Positions 26,226 through 35,100 of a stretch of 64,000 nt of DNA are shown piece after piece. Below the pieces are notes generated by a model. That model saw nothing but the letters and a program-made list of their open reading frames with translations, was not told the DNA's origin and ran no database searches. Location: NCBI RefSeq assembly GCF_022606355.1, contig NZ_JAHHZQ010000006.1, forward strand, positions 124,001 through 188,000. Direction: 5' to 3'. Numbering within the stretch: the first letter of the stretch is position 1; each line of letters starts with the position of its first letter. The DNA is from Leifsonia shinshuensis. GTDB lineage: Bacteria > Actinomycetota > Actinomycetes > Actinomycetales > Microbacteriaceae. A program made the position numbers and the translations under genes.

Positions 26226-26858
26226 CTAGAAGTGGGCCAGGCCTGTGACGCGCCACTCGGCGGGGTAGTGGTCGATATCGGCAACCCAGGAGCCATAGTC
26301 ACCAAAGTTCTGCCAGGTGATCCACCCGTTTCGTCGTGCTGTGATCCACCAGGTCACCACGGTGCAGAGCGAGATCGCCTGGTTGTCGACACGGTCGGGC
26401 TCTGTTCCTTGACCTGATTCTGTTGCGCGAACTGCGGGTGGGGACGCATTCGCCGCCGTGCTCACGCTGACCCCGTAGCTTCCGGGGCCGAGCACCGTGA
26501 CGTAGGCGGGGTTCCAGCTGAACTCGCCGGTCCCAAGAGAATCACGAGGGTAGGTGGCGATGGCGTACTCCAGGGAGTTGAGCGCCAGCCCTTGCCCGCC
26601 GATCAGGTCTGGCCGGCTGCCGTTGTGCCACCCCCACCACGCCACGAGCTCATCTGGCGCAGGGAGCCCGAGCTCGCCGAGTCCGTCGAGGACCTGCTGC
26701 CTGCTCAGGCCTGGCTGTAGGACGTCGTCGAGCGGCGCGCCTGCGTCAGCCGCGCACCGCGCCAGCTCGTCGAGGAGCTCGACAAGCAGCGACGGGGAGG
26801 CGTCATCGACGGTCCATCCGTCAGCGGTCTGCCGGAGGTCAGGGAGCTGAATCGCCAT
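26226..26858 (-). CDS. SUKH (SMI1/KNR4) domain protein
   Basis: The 210-residue protein fits the SMI1/KNR4 (SUKH) superfamily: an N-terminal helix region, LPAPDELVAWWGWHNGS (the characteristic 'P..l...y...nG' segment), a central acidic region, and a C-terminal DYGSWVADIDHYPAEWRVTG. In bacteria SUKH proteins are frequently immunity proteins for polymorphic or contact-dependent toxins. No toxin gene is present, so it looks orphaned. Local GC is lower than in flanking operons and degraded genes lie on both sides, suggesting acquired DNA. Confidence 0.7.
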   Translation of the reverse strand: MAIQLPDLRQTADGWTVDDASPSLLVELLDELARCAADAGAPLDDVLQPGLSRQQVLDGLGELGLPAPDELVAWWGWHNGSRPDLIGGQGLALNSLEYAIATYPRDSLGTGEFSWNPAYVTVLGPGSYGVSVSTAANASPPAVRATESGQGTEPDRVDNQAISLCTVVTWWITARRNGWITWQNFGDYGSWVADIDHYPAEWRVTGLAHF

Positions 26859-27274
26859 TGCACCGTACCGATGTGTGAAGGCCCGTCGTGGAAATGACGA
26901 GGAACTGGTTTCCGCTGTTCGAAGTGGTAGAGCTCAGGTCGCACACGCTGTAGAAGTGCCTGAGCGGCGGCGAGCACCGAGCCGGGAACGTTTTCGGCGA
27001 GGGGGCTGCACCGTTGCGATCCGCCGGAATCGTGATGTCAGCCAGTGCGGACGTTGTACTGAAACTAGCGCCTACAGGGGCCCCAACCGTTAGTGCGATA
27101 AGGGACACCGGAGATGTGCCGATACCTCGTCGCTTTCTGAAGATCCCCACAGCGGAAAGGTACTGGAGGTCGGAACTGTGCAAGTTCCCCTTTTCGGGGC
27201 GCACTCGCCTGCATCCTTGTTCGCGATGCTGGTCGTCGGCGCCGGACGCGACGGCCGGATGTGCTCGCCGGAGT
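26859..27274. other. gene-poor, lower-GC stretch
   Basis: I find no convincing gene here. A minus-strand open frame covers it but lacks a ribosome-binding site, has no recognisable domain and shows low-complexity composition. The stretch belongs to the decayed patch between about 25.9 and 28.3 kb. Confidence 0.5.
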
Positions 27275-27493
27275 TCAACCGGTGATGGCGAGGGTGTGGT
27301 TGTTCTCGCCGACGGCGGCACGGTAGTCGTCCTCGTTGTCGCAGAGCACTGTGAATCCGATCACTTGGTGGTTGATGAGTAGCGAGCGGGCGAGGATCCT
27401 GCGGAACGGGCCCGGTCCGGGGTCTGTCCAGGCGAACACGTCCACCGGGGCGCCTAGAAGCGCCATCTCTGGCTTGAATGTAAGAAGAAGCAC
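27275..27493 (-). CDS. small hypothetical protein
   Basis: A 72-residue open frame encoding MALLGAPVDVFAWTDPGPG and then FRRILARSLLINHQVIGFTVLCDNEDD. The composition is protein-like, but there is no clear ribosome-binding site and no known family. It may be the C-terminal fragment of a longer gene lost upstream. Confidence 0.3.
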   Translation of the reverse strand: MLLLTFKPEMALLGAPVDVFAWTDPGPGPFRRILARSLLINHQVIGFTVLCDNEDDYRAAVGENNHTLAITG

Positions 27494-27677
27494 ACCTGTG
27501 AGCTGACGCGGCGGCAGCTCCCGAGACAGCCTACTCGACTGATATCTGAAATCAGTACGTGAAACTTCTGGATTCGGCCCTGCGACGCGGGTTCGGATGG
27601 CAGTACACGCAGAGCGCTGCGACGCGCCATGTTGGTGCGTGCGCGCCAGCGCGGCATCGATCTCATACCCTGTCTAG

Positions 27678-28031
27678 GTGTGGATCAGATCATCTACCCG
27701 GCCGGCGGCATTCGCCGAAGAGGAGTTGCCGGCGTACATCAATGAGCTCCGGGACGAGTTTTCGTCTTTCTATGACTGTTTCTGGATCAACGTGAACACA
27801 GGTAGCGCTATCGCACTGCTCAGCTACGCGCCGTCGAATGGCGTCACGGCGCACTCGTTCAATCTCTACAGCTGGACGGCTCAGGCGGGACTCGCCTCAC
27901 TGTCGATCGAGTGGCCGAATTACGAGAACCTCTGGTACCGCGACGGCGGCGACACCCTTGAATCCCGTAGCGCGCGACTCGCTTCGCGCACCTCGAGCAT
28001 GTTGAAGGTGGCCCAGCTTCCAATGGCGTAG
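27678..28031 (+). CDS. small hypothetical protein, possibly frameshifted
   Basis: The 117-residue open frame contains EEELPAYINELRDEFSSFYD and WTAQAGLASLSIEWPNYENLWYRD, which read as real protein, but no family is recognised. The first residues are weak; the next frame begins VDQIIYPAGG, so the original start may lie there with a later frameshift. It is flanked by degraded genes, and the base composition is less GC-rich than in the operons on either side. Confidence 0.35.
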   Translation: MWIRSSTRPAAFAEEELPAYINELRDEFSSFYDCFWINVNTGSAIALLSYAPSNGVTAHSFNLYSWTAQAGLASLSIEWPNYENLWYRDGGDTLESRSARLASRTSSMLKVAQLPMA

Positions 28032-28079
28032 AGGGCTCTCATCGGCCATGTCACACGCAGAGCATTTGCGACACGTCAT

Positions 28080-28283
28080 GTCGTCGACGAACCGACGAGC
28101 GCCCCCGATCAGGAGCGCGGCTCGGCCATCATCGAGCTGATCCTCCAGGTGGCCAGGCGGCGCAATACGGCGACCCTGCTGGTCACGCATGACCGGACTC
28201 ACCTCGCGCGCACGGACCGGGTCCGCACCACGATCGAGGGCAACTTCTCCGACGCGTCGGAAGCAACGCGCGTCGCCGCCTGA
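28080..28283 (+). pseudogene. C-terminal fragment of an ABC transporter ATPase
   Basis: The frame encodes VVDEPTSAPDQERGSAIIEL followed by a helical stretch and LLVTHDRTHLARTDRV. This is the Walker B/D-loop (with Pro in place of the usual Leu) and switch-His region of a MacB/LolD-like exporter ATPase. Walker A and the signature motif are absent, and there is no start codon with a ribosome-binding site. It is the tail of a deleted gene. Confidence 0.65.
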
Positions 28284-28354
28284 GACGATCCGGGTCGGCC
28301 CATCCGGGCGGTCACTGCGGCGGAGAAGCGGAAGGCCGGCGGCGGTTGCCCTCC

Positions 28355-29377
28355 TCACCGCCCCGGAGCGAACTGCGAGAGCGTGTCGTCCGCGAGCGCC
28401 GCGCGCACGCGCGCGAGCGCCGCGGGATCCACGTTCACGATGGACTGCCCGTCGGCGGACGTCGCGGTGCCGGCCGTCGGCAGCGTGAAGGTGTGGATGG
28501 CCGACGCGCCGGAGAGGCGCATGCTCGCCGCGAGCGCGAGCATGCTCGGCAGGTCGAACGAGGAGTCGACGCTCACGGCGGATCCGGTGGCGCGGGCGAA
28601 GGCCAGCAGGGCGGCCGGGTCGGTGAGCACCGAGCGGTGGATCAGGGTGGTGGCGAACCCGAGCAGCAGGGCCTGCTGGTCGGCCACCCGCTGGTAGTCC
28701 GCCGTGGGGAACGCGTACCGCTCCCGGGCGTACGCGAGTGCCTGGTCACCGTCGAGGTGGTTCATTCCCTTGACGAAGGTGTAGTGCGGCGACTTGACCG
28801 TGGTGAAGGCGACTGGGCTGTCGACGTCGACGCCCCCGATCGCGTTCGTGATGCTCTTCAGGCCGGCGAAGTCGAGGATTGCGATGTGGTCGATGCGCAC
28901 CTGGAGCAGCTGTTCCACCGTCTGCACCGTCAGCGGTGTGCCGCCCCAGGCGAGCGCCGCGTTGATCTTCGCGGTGCCGTTGCCGGGGATGGGCACCCAG
29001 AGGTCGCGCATGATCGACATGACATACACGTTCCGCCGGTCGGCGTCGATGTGCACGAGCAGCATCGTGTCGGAGCGCTGGTCCGATTCCGCGGTGGCGC
29101 CGATCGAGGTGGGGGCGCCGCGGGAGTCCGAGCCGAGCAGCAGGATGTTCACTGCCCCGGTCGGTGAGGCGGGAGGCCGCGGGACGGCGGTGGGGAGCGC
29201 GTGCGGGAGCCGCGTCACGTGCGAGTCGAAGGTGCCGGCGACGCTGCCGGCATAGATCGCTGTGGCGCCGAACGCGACGGCGGCTACGAGCATGACGACC
29301 GACGCGAGCGTCATCGTGATGTGCAGCCAACGTCCGCTGTGGCCGTGCGGGTGGATTCGTACGCTGTGGATGGCCAT
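28355..29377 (-). CDS. LytR-CpsA-Psr (LCP) family cell-wall polymer transferase
   Basis: The 340-residue protein has a short cytoplasmic N-terminus, one transmembrane helix (about residues 20-45) and an extracellular LCP domain. Hallmarks are NILLLGSDSRG, RSDTMLLVHIDADRRNVYVMS with the following IMRDLWVPIPGNG, KINAALAWGG and DQALAYARERY. These enzymes attach undecaprenyl-linked glycopolymers to peptidoglycan. The ATG at 29377 follows GAGGGGGCG; the longer frame to 29416 has a poorer site. It is divergent from a small membrane protein gene across a region containing palindromes. Confidence 0.9.
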   Translation of the reverse strand: MAIHSVRIHPHGHSGRWLHITMTLASVVMLVAAVAFGATAIYAGSVAGTFDSHVTRLPHALPTAVPRPPASPTGAVNILLLGSDSRGAPTSIGATAESDQRSDTMLLVHIDADRRNVYVMSIMRDLWVPIPGNGTAKINAALAWGGTPLTVQTVEQLLQVRIDHIAILDFAGLKSITNAIGGVDVDSPVAFTTVKSPHYTFVKGMNHLDGDQALAYARERYAFPTADYQRVADQQALLLGFATTLIHRSVLTDPAALLAFARATGSAVSVDSSFDLPSMLALAASMRLSGASAIHTFTLPTAGTATSADGQSIVNVDPAALARVRAALADDTLSQFAPGR

Positions 29378-29473
29378 GCCGCTCGCCCCCTCATGCCGGG
29401 GGTCGGGTGCCGGCACGTGAGCCCAGTCGAGAAATCCTCATTTCCCAAATGGTGGGGACAGTATAAGCAGTCT

Positions 29474-29491
29474 GTCCTCATTAATGAGGAC
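29474..29491. promoter_or_regulatory. 18-bp perfect palindrome in the LCP divergent region
   Basis: GTCCTCATTAATGAGGAC is fully self-complementary. It lies about 100 nt upstream of the LCP start and 124 nt upstream of the plus-strand membrane protein. A minus-strand TATACT box lies just beyond it, so the palindrome would overlap that promoter's -35 area. A second inverted repeat (GGACAG and CTGTCC) overlaps its left edge. Confidence 0.55.
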
Positions 29492-29614
29492 CCCCACTTC
29501 GCGGGACGATCGTCGGAGGGCGACGTTCCCGGGACGCATCGCCCGACTGGTCACGACAGTTCTCGTCGGCGTGCGATGATGTGGATCTCACGGGTACGGA
29601 TCGAGGAGTTGTCG

Positions 29615-30205
29615 ATGACCATCTACGAGGGCGCCCCCACCGGCGTACGCCGACAGTCACTGCTCCAGCAGGTGCTGGGGACGGCCGGCGCCGGCGCGGC
29701 CGGTGCGCTCGTGGTGGTGGCGTTCTCGCCGTTCAGTGCGGCGACGGCCGCCTTCTCCCCGCCGCTCTATGCGCTGATCGCGGGCGCCTACAGCATCGTC
29801 CCGTTCCTGGCTCGCCGTCTGCTCGGCTATCCGTGGGCCGCGACGACCGTCGGGATCGTGGCCGCCGTCCTCGCCGCGCCGTTCAGCCCGATCGGCATGC
29901 TCATCGTCGTCCTGTTCGTGGGAGCCGGAGCCGCGTACGACTCCGTCAGCTGGGCGCTCACCCGGGGGCGCGCGGATCGGGTCGCACCGGCGTGGGTCTC
30001 CGTGGTCGCCGCGCTCGTCTCGGCCCTGGTGCTCTTCCTCGTGTCGTTTCCCGTTCTCTCGCCGGAGCACCGGGTCCCGCTCATTCTCGCGGCCACTTTC
30101 GGAGGCCGGGCGATCGGACAAGTGGGCGCGGTCGCGATCGCCGGTGGCGTCGGCCGCCTGCTCGGTCGCCGGGGCGGCGCCGAGCGAGGCAAGACGGGGG
30201 TCTGA
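29615..30205 (+). CDS. multi-pass membrane protein (possible ECF S-component)
   Basis: The 196-residue protein has about five hydrophobic segments and very small loops. The segments around AAFSPPLYALIAGAYSIVPFLARRLLGYPWAATTVGIVAAVLAAPFSP (residues about 45-92) resemble the S components of energy-coupling-factor vitamin transporters in spacing and composition. I cannot assign a vitamin. The ATG at 29615 follows GAGGAG with a 6-nt spacing. No ECF ATPase or T component is nearby, so it would use a shared module, or it is a different membrane protein. Confidence 0.55.
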   Translation: MTIYEGAPTGVRRQSLLQQVLGTAGAGAAGALVVVAFSPFSAATAAFSPPLYALIAGAYSIVPFLARRLLGYPWAATTVGIVAAVLAAPFSPIGMLIVVLFVGAGAAYDSVSWALTRGRADRVAPAWVSVVAALVSALVLFLVSFPVLSPEHRVPLILAATFGGRAIGQVGAVAIAGGVGRLLGRRGGAERGKTGV

Positions 30206-30264
30206 CATCGGCCGACCGCTCGGGGCGTCTCTGGTCCCCGATGTGCGACGGCCGGCCGACGATC

Positions 30265-30283
30265 CGGTAGCGTGAAGCTACCG
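30265..30283. promoter_or_regulatory. 7-bp hairpin between the membrane protein and LuxR genes
   Basis: CGGTAGC and GCTACCG are perfect complements around a GTGAA loop, 59 nt after the membrane-protein stop and 142 nt before the LuxR gene. It could terminate the first gene or act as a regulator site for the second. Confidence 0.35.
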
Positions 30284-30425
30284 CATCGATCTTCGGCGAC
30301 GCGCGTTGCCTGCCGCCGCCGTGGAGTCGTGCGTTTCCGGGAGGCTCATCCGGGACGACCTGCTCAGTGTGAGGGGTCGTCGTCGCCCGGTCTGTGATGT
30401 CTCGCACCCTTATCCGGAGGTCATG

Positions 30426-32051
30426 GTGAGTGATCGGAACGACGATCTCGATCAGGAGATCGGTTTCGACCCCAGTCTCCCGCCCGCGCTCCCTGACGAC
30501 GTCGACCGGGTGGCGTCCGAGCTGGCGTCGTTGATCTCGGCCGGAGATCTGGTCACGGCGAACGCTCTCGTGCGCCGGTACTGGTTCGAGTTGCTCCGGT
30601 CCCATGGTGAAGCCCTGCGGCTGGCTCTGGACCTGATCCCGGCCGCGGCGCTGCGCGATCAACCCCTCCTGGCGATGATGCTGGGCATCTGCTACAACGG
30701 CGTTCCCCACAAGCGGGTCAGGGCGCTGCGCTACTTCGCCACTGCTGTGCGCGCGGCCCGTTCCGGCCGGGTCGCGCTGGACGCGGTGGACCGCGCTCTG
30801 ATCCTCGTCAGCGAGAGCGCCGTCTACCGGTTGATCGGACGCCCGGCGATGGGAGTGGGACCCGCCCGGTCTGCGATCCGGATCCTGGACGCGATGAGCT
30901 CCGCCGAACTGCAGTCGCTCAGCTCGCTTCCCCGGGTCTACTCGCAAGCCGGTGTCAGCCTGTACTACGGCGGCGACCTGGACGGAGCCCTCTCCGCGTT
31001 CGAGTCGGGGCTGGCCGAATCGACCGGCAACGGCACCTCTGACGGGTTCGGCAGCCTGGCGATGCTCGCGGGCATCCGTGCCATCCGCGGTGAGCTCCGC
31101 GAAGCGCGCGTCTACATCGAGTTGGCGCATTCCCCGGAGTGGACGGATGAGCAGCGGTCCGTGTACTCGGGCACCTTCTACCGCGTCGCGGAGGCCATCG
31201 CCTCGCTGGAGGCGTTCGACCCGATCACGGCCCGCAGCCACCTGTCGGCACTGGTCAACGACCCGCGGACGATCGAGCACTGGATCGCGATCGCCACGAC
31301 CGAAGCCCTGACCGCACTCGTCTCCGGGCGACCCGGCGAAGGATTGGTGCGGCTGGATGCGGTCGCCGCCGCCCGCAGCGAGGGTCGATCGGCGGGGGCA
31401 CGCGGTCGGCTCGCGCCGACGCGGGCGCTGCTCCAGCTGGCTCTCGGCTCGCGCGATGCCGCGGGGGTCATCCTCCACCGCGACGCACCTCCCGGGCCCG
31501 ACCGTCACGTCGCGCAGGCGCGGGTCGAGCTCGCTGCCGGTCGGAGCGGTGAGGCCCTCCGGGAGCTGCGCAAGATCGCCGGTGGAGACCTCCCCCCGCG
31601 GAGCGTTGCGGAAGCCATGGCGATCGAAGCTGCTGCACTGCTTCGACTCCCGTCGAGCGTCCGGTCGGTCGCCGTGATCGAGCATCTCGGTTCCTTGCTC
31701 GAGCACACCGGTCTGCGGCTACCGCTGGCACTCATCCCTCCCGCGGACTTCGTACGACTGCGCGCGGCCCTGGTCGAACAGGGGTTCGGCGGCCTCTTCG
31801 ACGGAATCGACGTCCGGTCCGTCCTGGGCGACACCACCCCGGAGAGCACGCTCAGCGAGCGGGAGCTCGTCGTGCTCGCGGCACTCATGCGTCACAGCTC
31901 GCCGGCCCGGGTGGCCTCGGAACTGGTCGTGTCGGTGAACACGGTCAAGACGCAACTGCGGAGCATCTACCGCAAGCTCGGTGTGTCGAGCAGGGACGAG
32001 GCGATCGCCGTCGCTCTCGATCGGCATCTGCTGTCGGAACACGACGGCTGA
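30426..32051 (+). CDS. LuxR-type regulator with a helical-repeat sensor region
   Basis: The 541-residue protein ends in a GerE/LuxR helix-turn-helix (about 474-535: LSERELVVLAAL, SSPARVASELVVSVNTVKTQ, IYRKLGVSSRDEAIAVA). The rest is all-helical, with TPR-like pairs such as SQAGVSLYYGGDLDGALSAF, as in the C-terminal part of MalT/LAL regulators, but there is no N-terminal ATPase. GGAGG at 30416-30420 is correctly spaced for the GTG at 30426, while the ATG at 30423 is too close. It directly precedes the giant surface-protein gene on the same strand, so it may control it. Confidence 0.8.
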   Translation: MSDRNDDLDQEIGFDPSLPPALPDDVDRVASELASLISAGDLVTANALVRRYWFELLRSHGEALRLALDLIPAAALRDQPLLAMMLGICYNGVPHKRVRALRYFATAVRAARSGRVALDAVDRALILVSESAVYRLIGRPAMGVGPARSAIRILDAMSSAELQSLSSLPRVYSQAGVSLYYGGDLDGALSAFESGLAESTGNGTSDGFGSLAMLAGIRAIRGELREARVYIELAHSPEWTDEQRSVYSGTFYRVAEAIASLEAFDPITARSHLSALVNDPRTIEHWIAIATTEALTALVSGRPGEGLVRLDAVAAARSEGRSAGARGRLAPTRALLQLALGSRDAAGVILHRDAPPGPDRHVAQARVELAAGRSGEALRELRKIAGGDLPPRSVAEAMAIEAAALLRLPSSVRSVAVIEHLGSLLEHTGLRLPLALIPPADFVRLRAALVEQGFGGLFDGIDVRSVLGDTTPESTLSERELVVLAALMRHSSPARVASELVVSVNTVKTQLRSIYRKLGVSSRDEAIAVALDRHLLSEHDG

Positions 32052-32187
32052 GCCCGGCGGGGTGACCGTCAGGGTGATCTCGGGGTGAAACCTCTCGTTT
32101 CGATGGCGGCGATGAGCGGCCCTTCGCTTAGCTGATAACCGGCCGTGCGCTTTGACGTCCGGAGACACCTGTGGGGAAGGAAACGCT

Positions 32188-35100
32188 GTGGCGCGTCGTA
32201 CCGCTGAGAGCTCGATCGCGGATGAACGGCTCGGCCGGAGGATCCGGTCGCTGTTCTGGTACCGCGACTCGCCGACCCGCGGGTTTCGTGTAGTCTCCGC
32301 GCTGCTCGCGATCGGCATCGGCGCCGTGTCCGTCTTCAGCCTGGGCGGGGCAGCCACCGCGGCGACGACGGCGGTGCACGAGATCACGACGAACTGGGTC
32401 GGAAGCCCGACTTCGGCACCGTACGGAGCGGCGCTGACCACCGAATGGCATGTCAACACGAACGACGCGACCAACCCGCAGGCGAACGCTCCTGTCGACA
32501 ACGTCCGCCTGACCCTCGTGGCCACCAACGGCGTGTTCGCCAGCATTCCCGCCGTCTGCCAGACGAAGGGCGTCACGCCGGCCTCCGCGATCTCCGCCAA
32601 CGGCACCACGCTGGTCTGCAACCTCGGCACGATCACCGAGGGAACGGCGTCCGTCGTCCAAGCGCCCGTGCGCGCCACGGGAGCCGTCGGCTCGAAGCTC
32701 TCCGTGTCGGGCACGGTGACCTCGGATTCGGCGACCGCGCCCGCCGGCCCGGCGGCGACGACCGCTCTCCCGATCCCCGGCAGCCACGGTATGGATCTCG
32801 TGCTGAGCGGTAGTCAAGGACAAGAGATCACGATGGCGAGCCGGTTCGGCGGCAACCGCCAGACGACGTGGGCCGACTACGGCATCGCCATGACCGCAGG
32901 AAGCATCCCCGGACCGTCGTCGTACACATTCACCGTGGACATCGCGGTCTCGCCGGCCGGCCAGCTGCCGGGCCTGCAGTGGGAGGGCTGCGCGCCGGTC
33001 GACGCATCGAACGCCGCCGCGGGGATTCCCTTCTCGGCATCCAGCTTCAGCAACCGGACGAACGCTCCGACCTGCACGATCAGCGGCAGCGGCACCCACT
33101 ACACCGTCACGCTGAGCGGCCTCGACTACTCGCTCCAGCACGTGCCCACGACCGACAGCCTCGGCGCCGCGATCCCCGCCAGCACGGTCTTCATCGCAGC
33201 CGGGCGATTGGCCTTCAGCTACACCAGTCCCGTCACGACCTCCACGGGCGTGACGTTCACCGCGACCCCGACTCCGTTCACCTTCACCGACGGGGTCACC
33301 CAGCCGGAGACGAACACCGCCAACGACTCCACCGCGACCACACTGACGGTGCCCGGGATCTTCTCGAACAGCTGGCAGGGCGGCCCGACCATCGGCAGGG
33401 CGCCGTGGGACGCGAATCTCTGGGTGGCTCCTGGCACTTCCCAGAGCTCCGTCTTCCCCGACCCCGGTGCGGGGACGTCGACGAACCCCGGGCCATACCC
33501 CTTCACCAAGCAGCCTCTCGTCGCCATGGCCGACAGCGTGGCCTGGACCGGTTACACGGGAGCAGGCGGCGCGGACCTCGCCGGCTCCTGCACCATGGTG
33601 CAGAACCCCGCTGCCTTCGTTCCCCGCTATGTCGACGCCGTCGCGGCCGATGTCGACTACACGCCGATCAAGTCGGCCCACTTCTGGTACCGCGCGGACG
33701 CGATCAACACCAAGACCGAGACCTGCGGGGAGCCCGTCGGCGTCGCGGGCAGCCCGTGGATCGCCCTGCCGCTCCCCGCAGCGTGCGCCACTCAGAGCAC
33801 CCTGATCAACCCCTGGAACTCGGACGCGCAGTGCTACGCCACGCTGCCCGCCGGCGTGACAGCGGTGAAGATGACCTGGGATCCGGCTGTCGACAAGCAG
33901 GTCCACCACTTCCTGCGGGTGTGGGGATACGTCCCGCCCACTGCACCCATCGGCGCGGAGTCGTGGACCGTCGGTGCGTTCAACGCGCCGTTCAACACGG
34001 CGACCACGTATCCGGGGTACCCCACGCTGAACAATTACGTCAACATCAGCACCAGTGGTGGCGTCATCGCCACGATCCCGGGCAGCACGTACGGGCCGAA
34101 CACGAACGGCATCCGCGACGCCTTCCGTGTCCAGGGCCCGACCGGCGTCATCACGAAGACGACCCCGAGAACGACCGCACAGCCGGGTGTCCCTGTCACC
34201 TTCAACCTCACGGCGGAAGCGGACCTCGCCGTTCAGAGTCCACCGAACCAGACCTTCACCGTCACCGACACCCTGCCGACCGGCATGAGCTATGTCGCGG
34301 GCAGCGGCACGCCGACGCCGACGGTGTCGACGAACGGCTCCGGCCAACAGGTTCTCAGCTACACGTTCACGAATGTGGCCGCGAACACCTCCCGGCCCAT
34401 CACCTATCAGGCTGAGATCCCGGCCGGCACCTCGGTCCCGCCGGACACGGTGTTGACGAACATCGCCCAGATCGACGTGCCCGGCGACAATCGACCGGCC
34501 GGCGTTCGCCAGGCCACGGCGAGCGTGACGGTTCCCAACAACGGCGCGACGAGCCTCGGCAAGTCCGTCGAGTCGAACACGCTGTCCTTCTACGGCGACT
34601 CGTCGGCGTGGGACCTGGTCGTGAGGTCCCAGGACCCGGTCAGCAACCCCTACACCGACACCATCGACATCCTCCCGAACAAGGCAGACGGCCGCGGCAC
34701 CACGATCGACGGCACCTACTCCGTGACCGGGGTGACAGCGCCGGCCGGATCGACGGTGTACTACTCGACAGCGCCGATCGCATCGTTGAGCAACGACCCG
34801 CGTGCTGCCTCCAACGGTGGAACTCCGGGCAGCACGTCGGGCAACACGGTCGGCTGGTCGACCACGGCTGTCGCGCACCCGACCGCCGTGCGCGTGATCG
34901 GCCCGGCCCTCGCCCCTGGCGCAGTCCAGACGATCCGGATCGCGTTCACGACGCCGGCCGGCACGAGCTGCGCGGCGCCGGCGTCGTCGGACAACAAGCC
35001 GGGCCAGCTGCTGGTGAACTCGGCGAACTCGATCGCCGGGCACACCGCGCTCCCGATGCTGTCGTCGGCGACGACGACCATCGGCGACTGCTACGCCCTC

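Noticed and set aside
26839-27321. A 160-codon minus-strand frame next to the SUKH gene
   Set aside because: It overlaps the SUKH start, has no ribosome-binding site or domain, and has biased composition.
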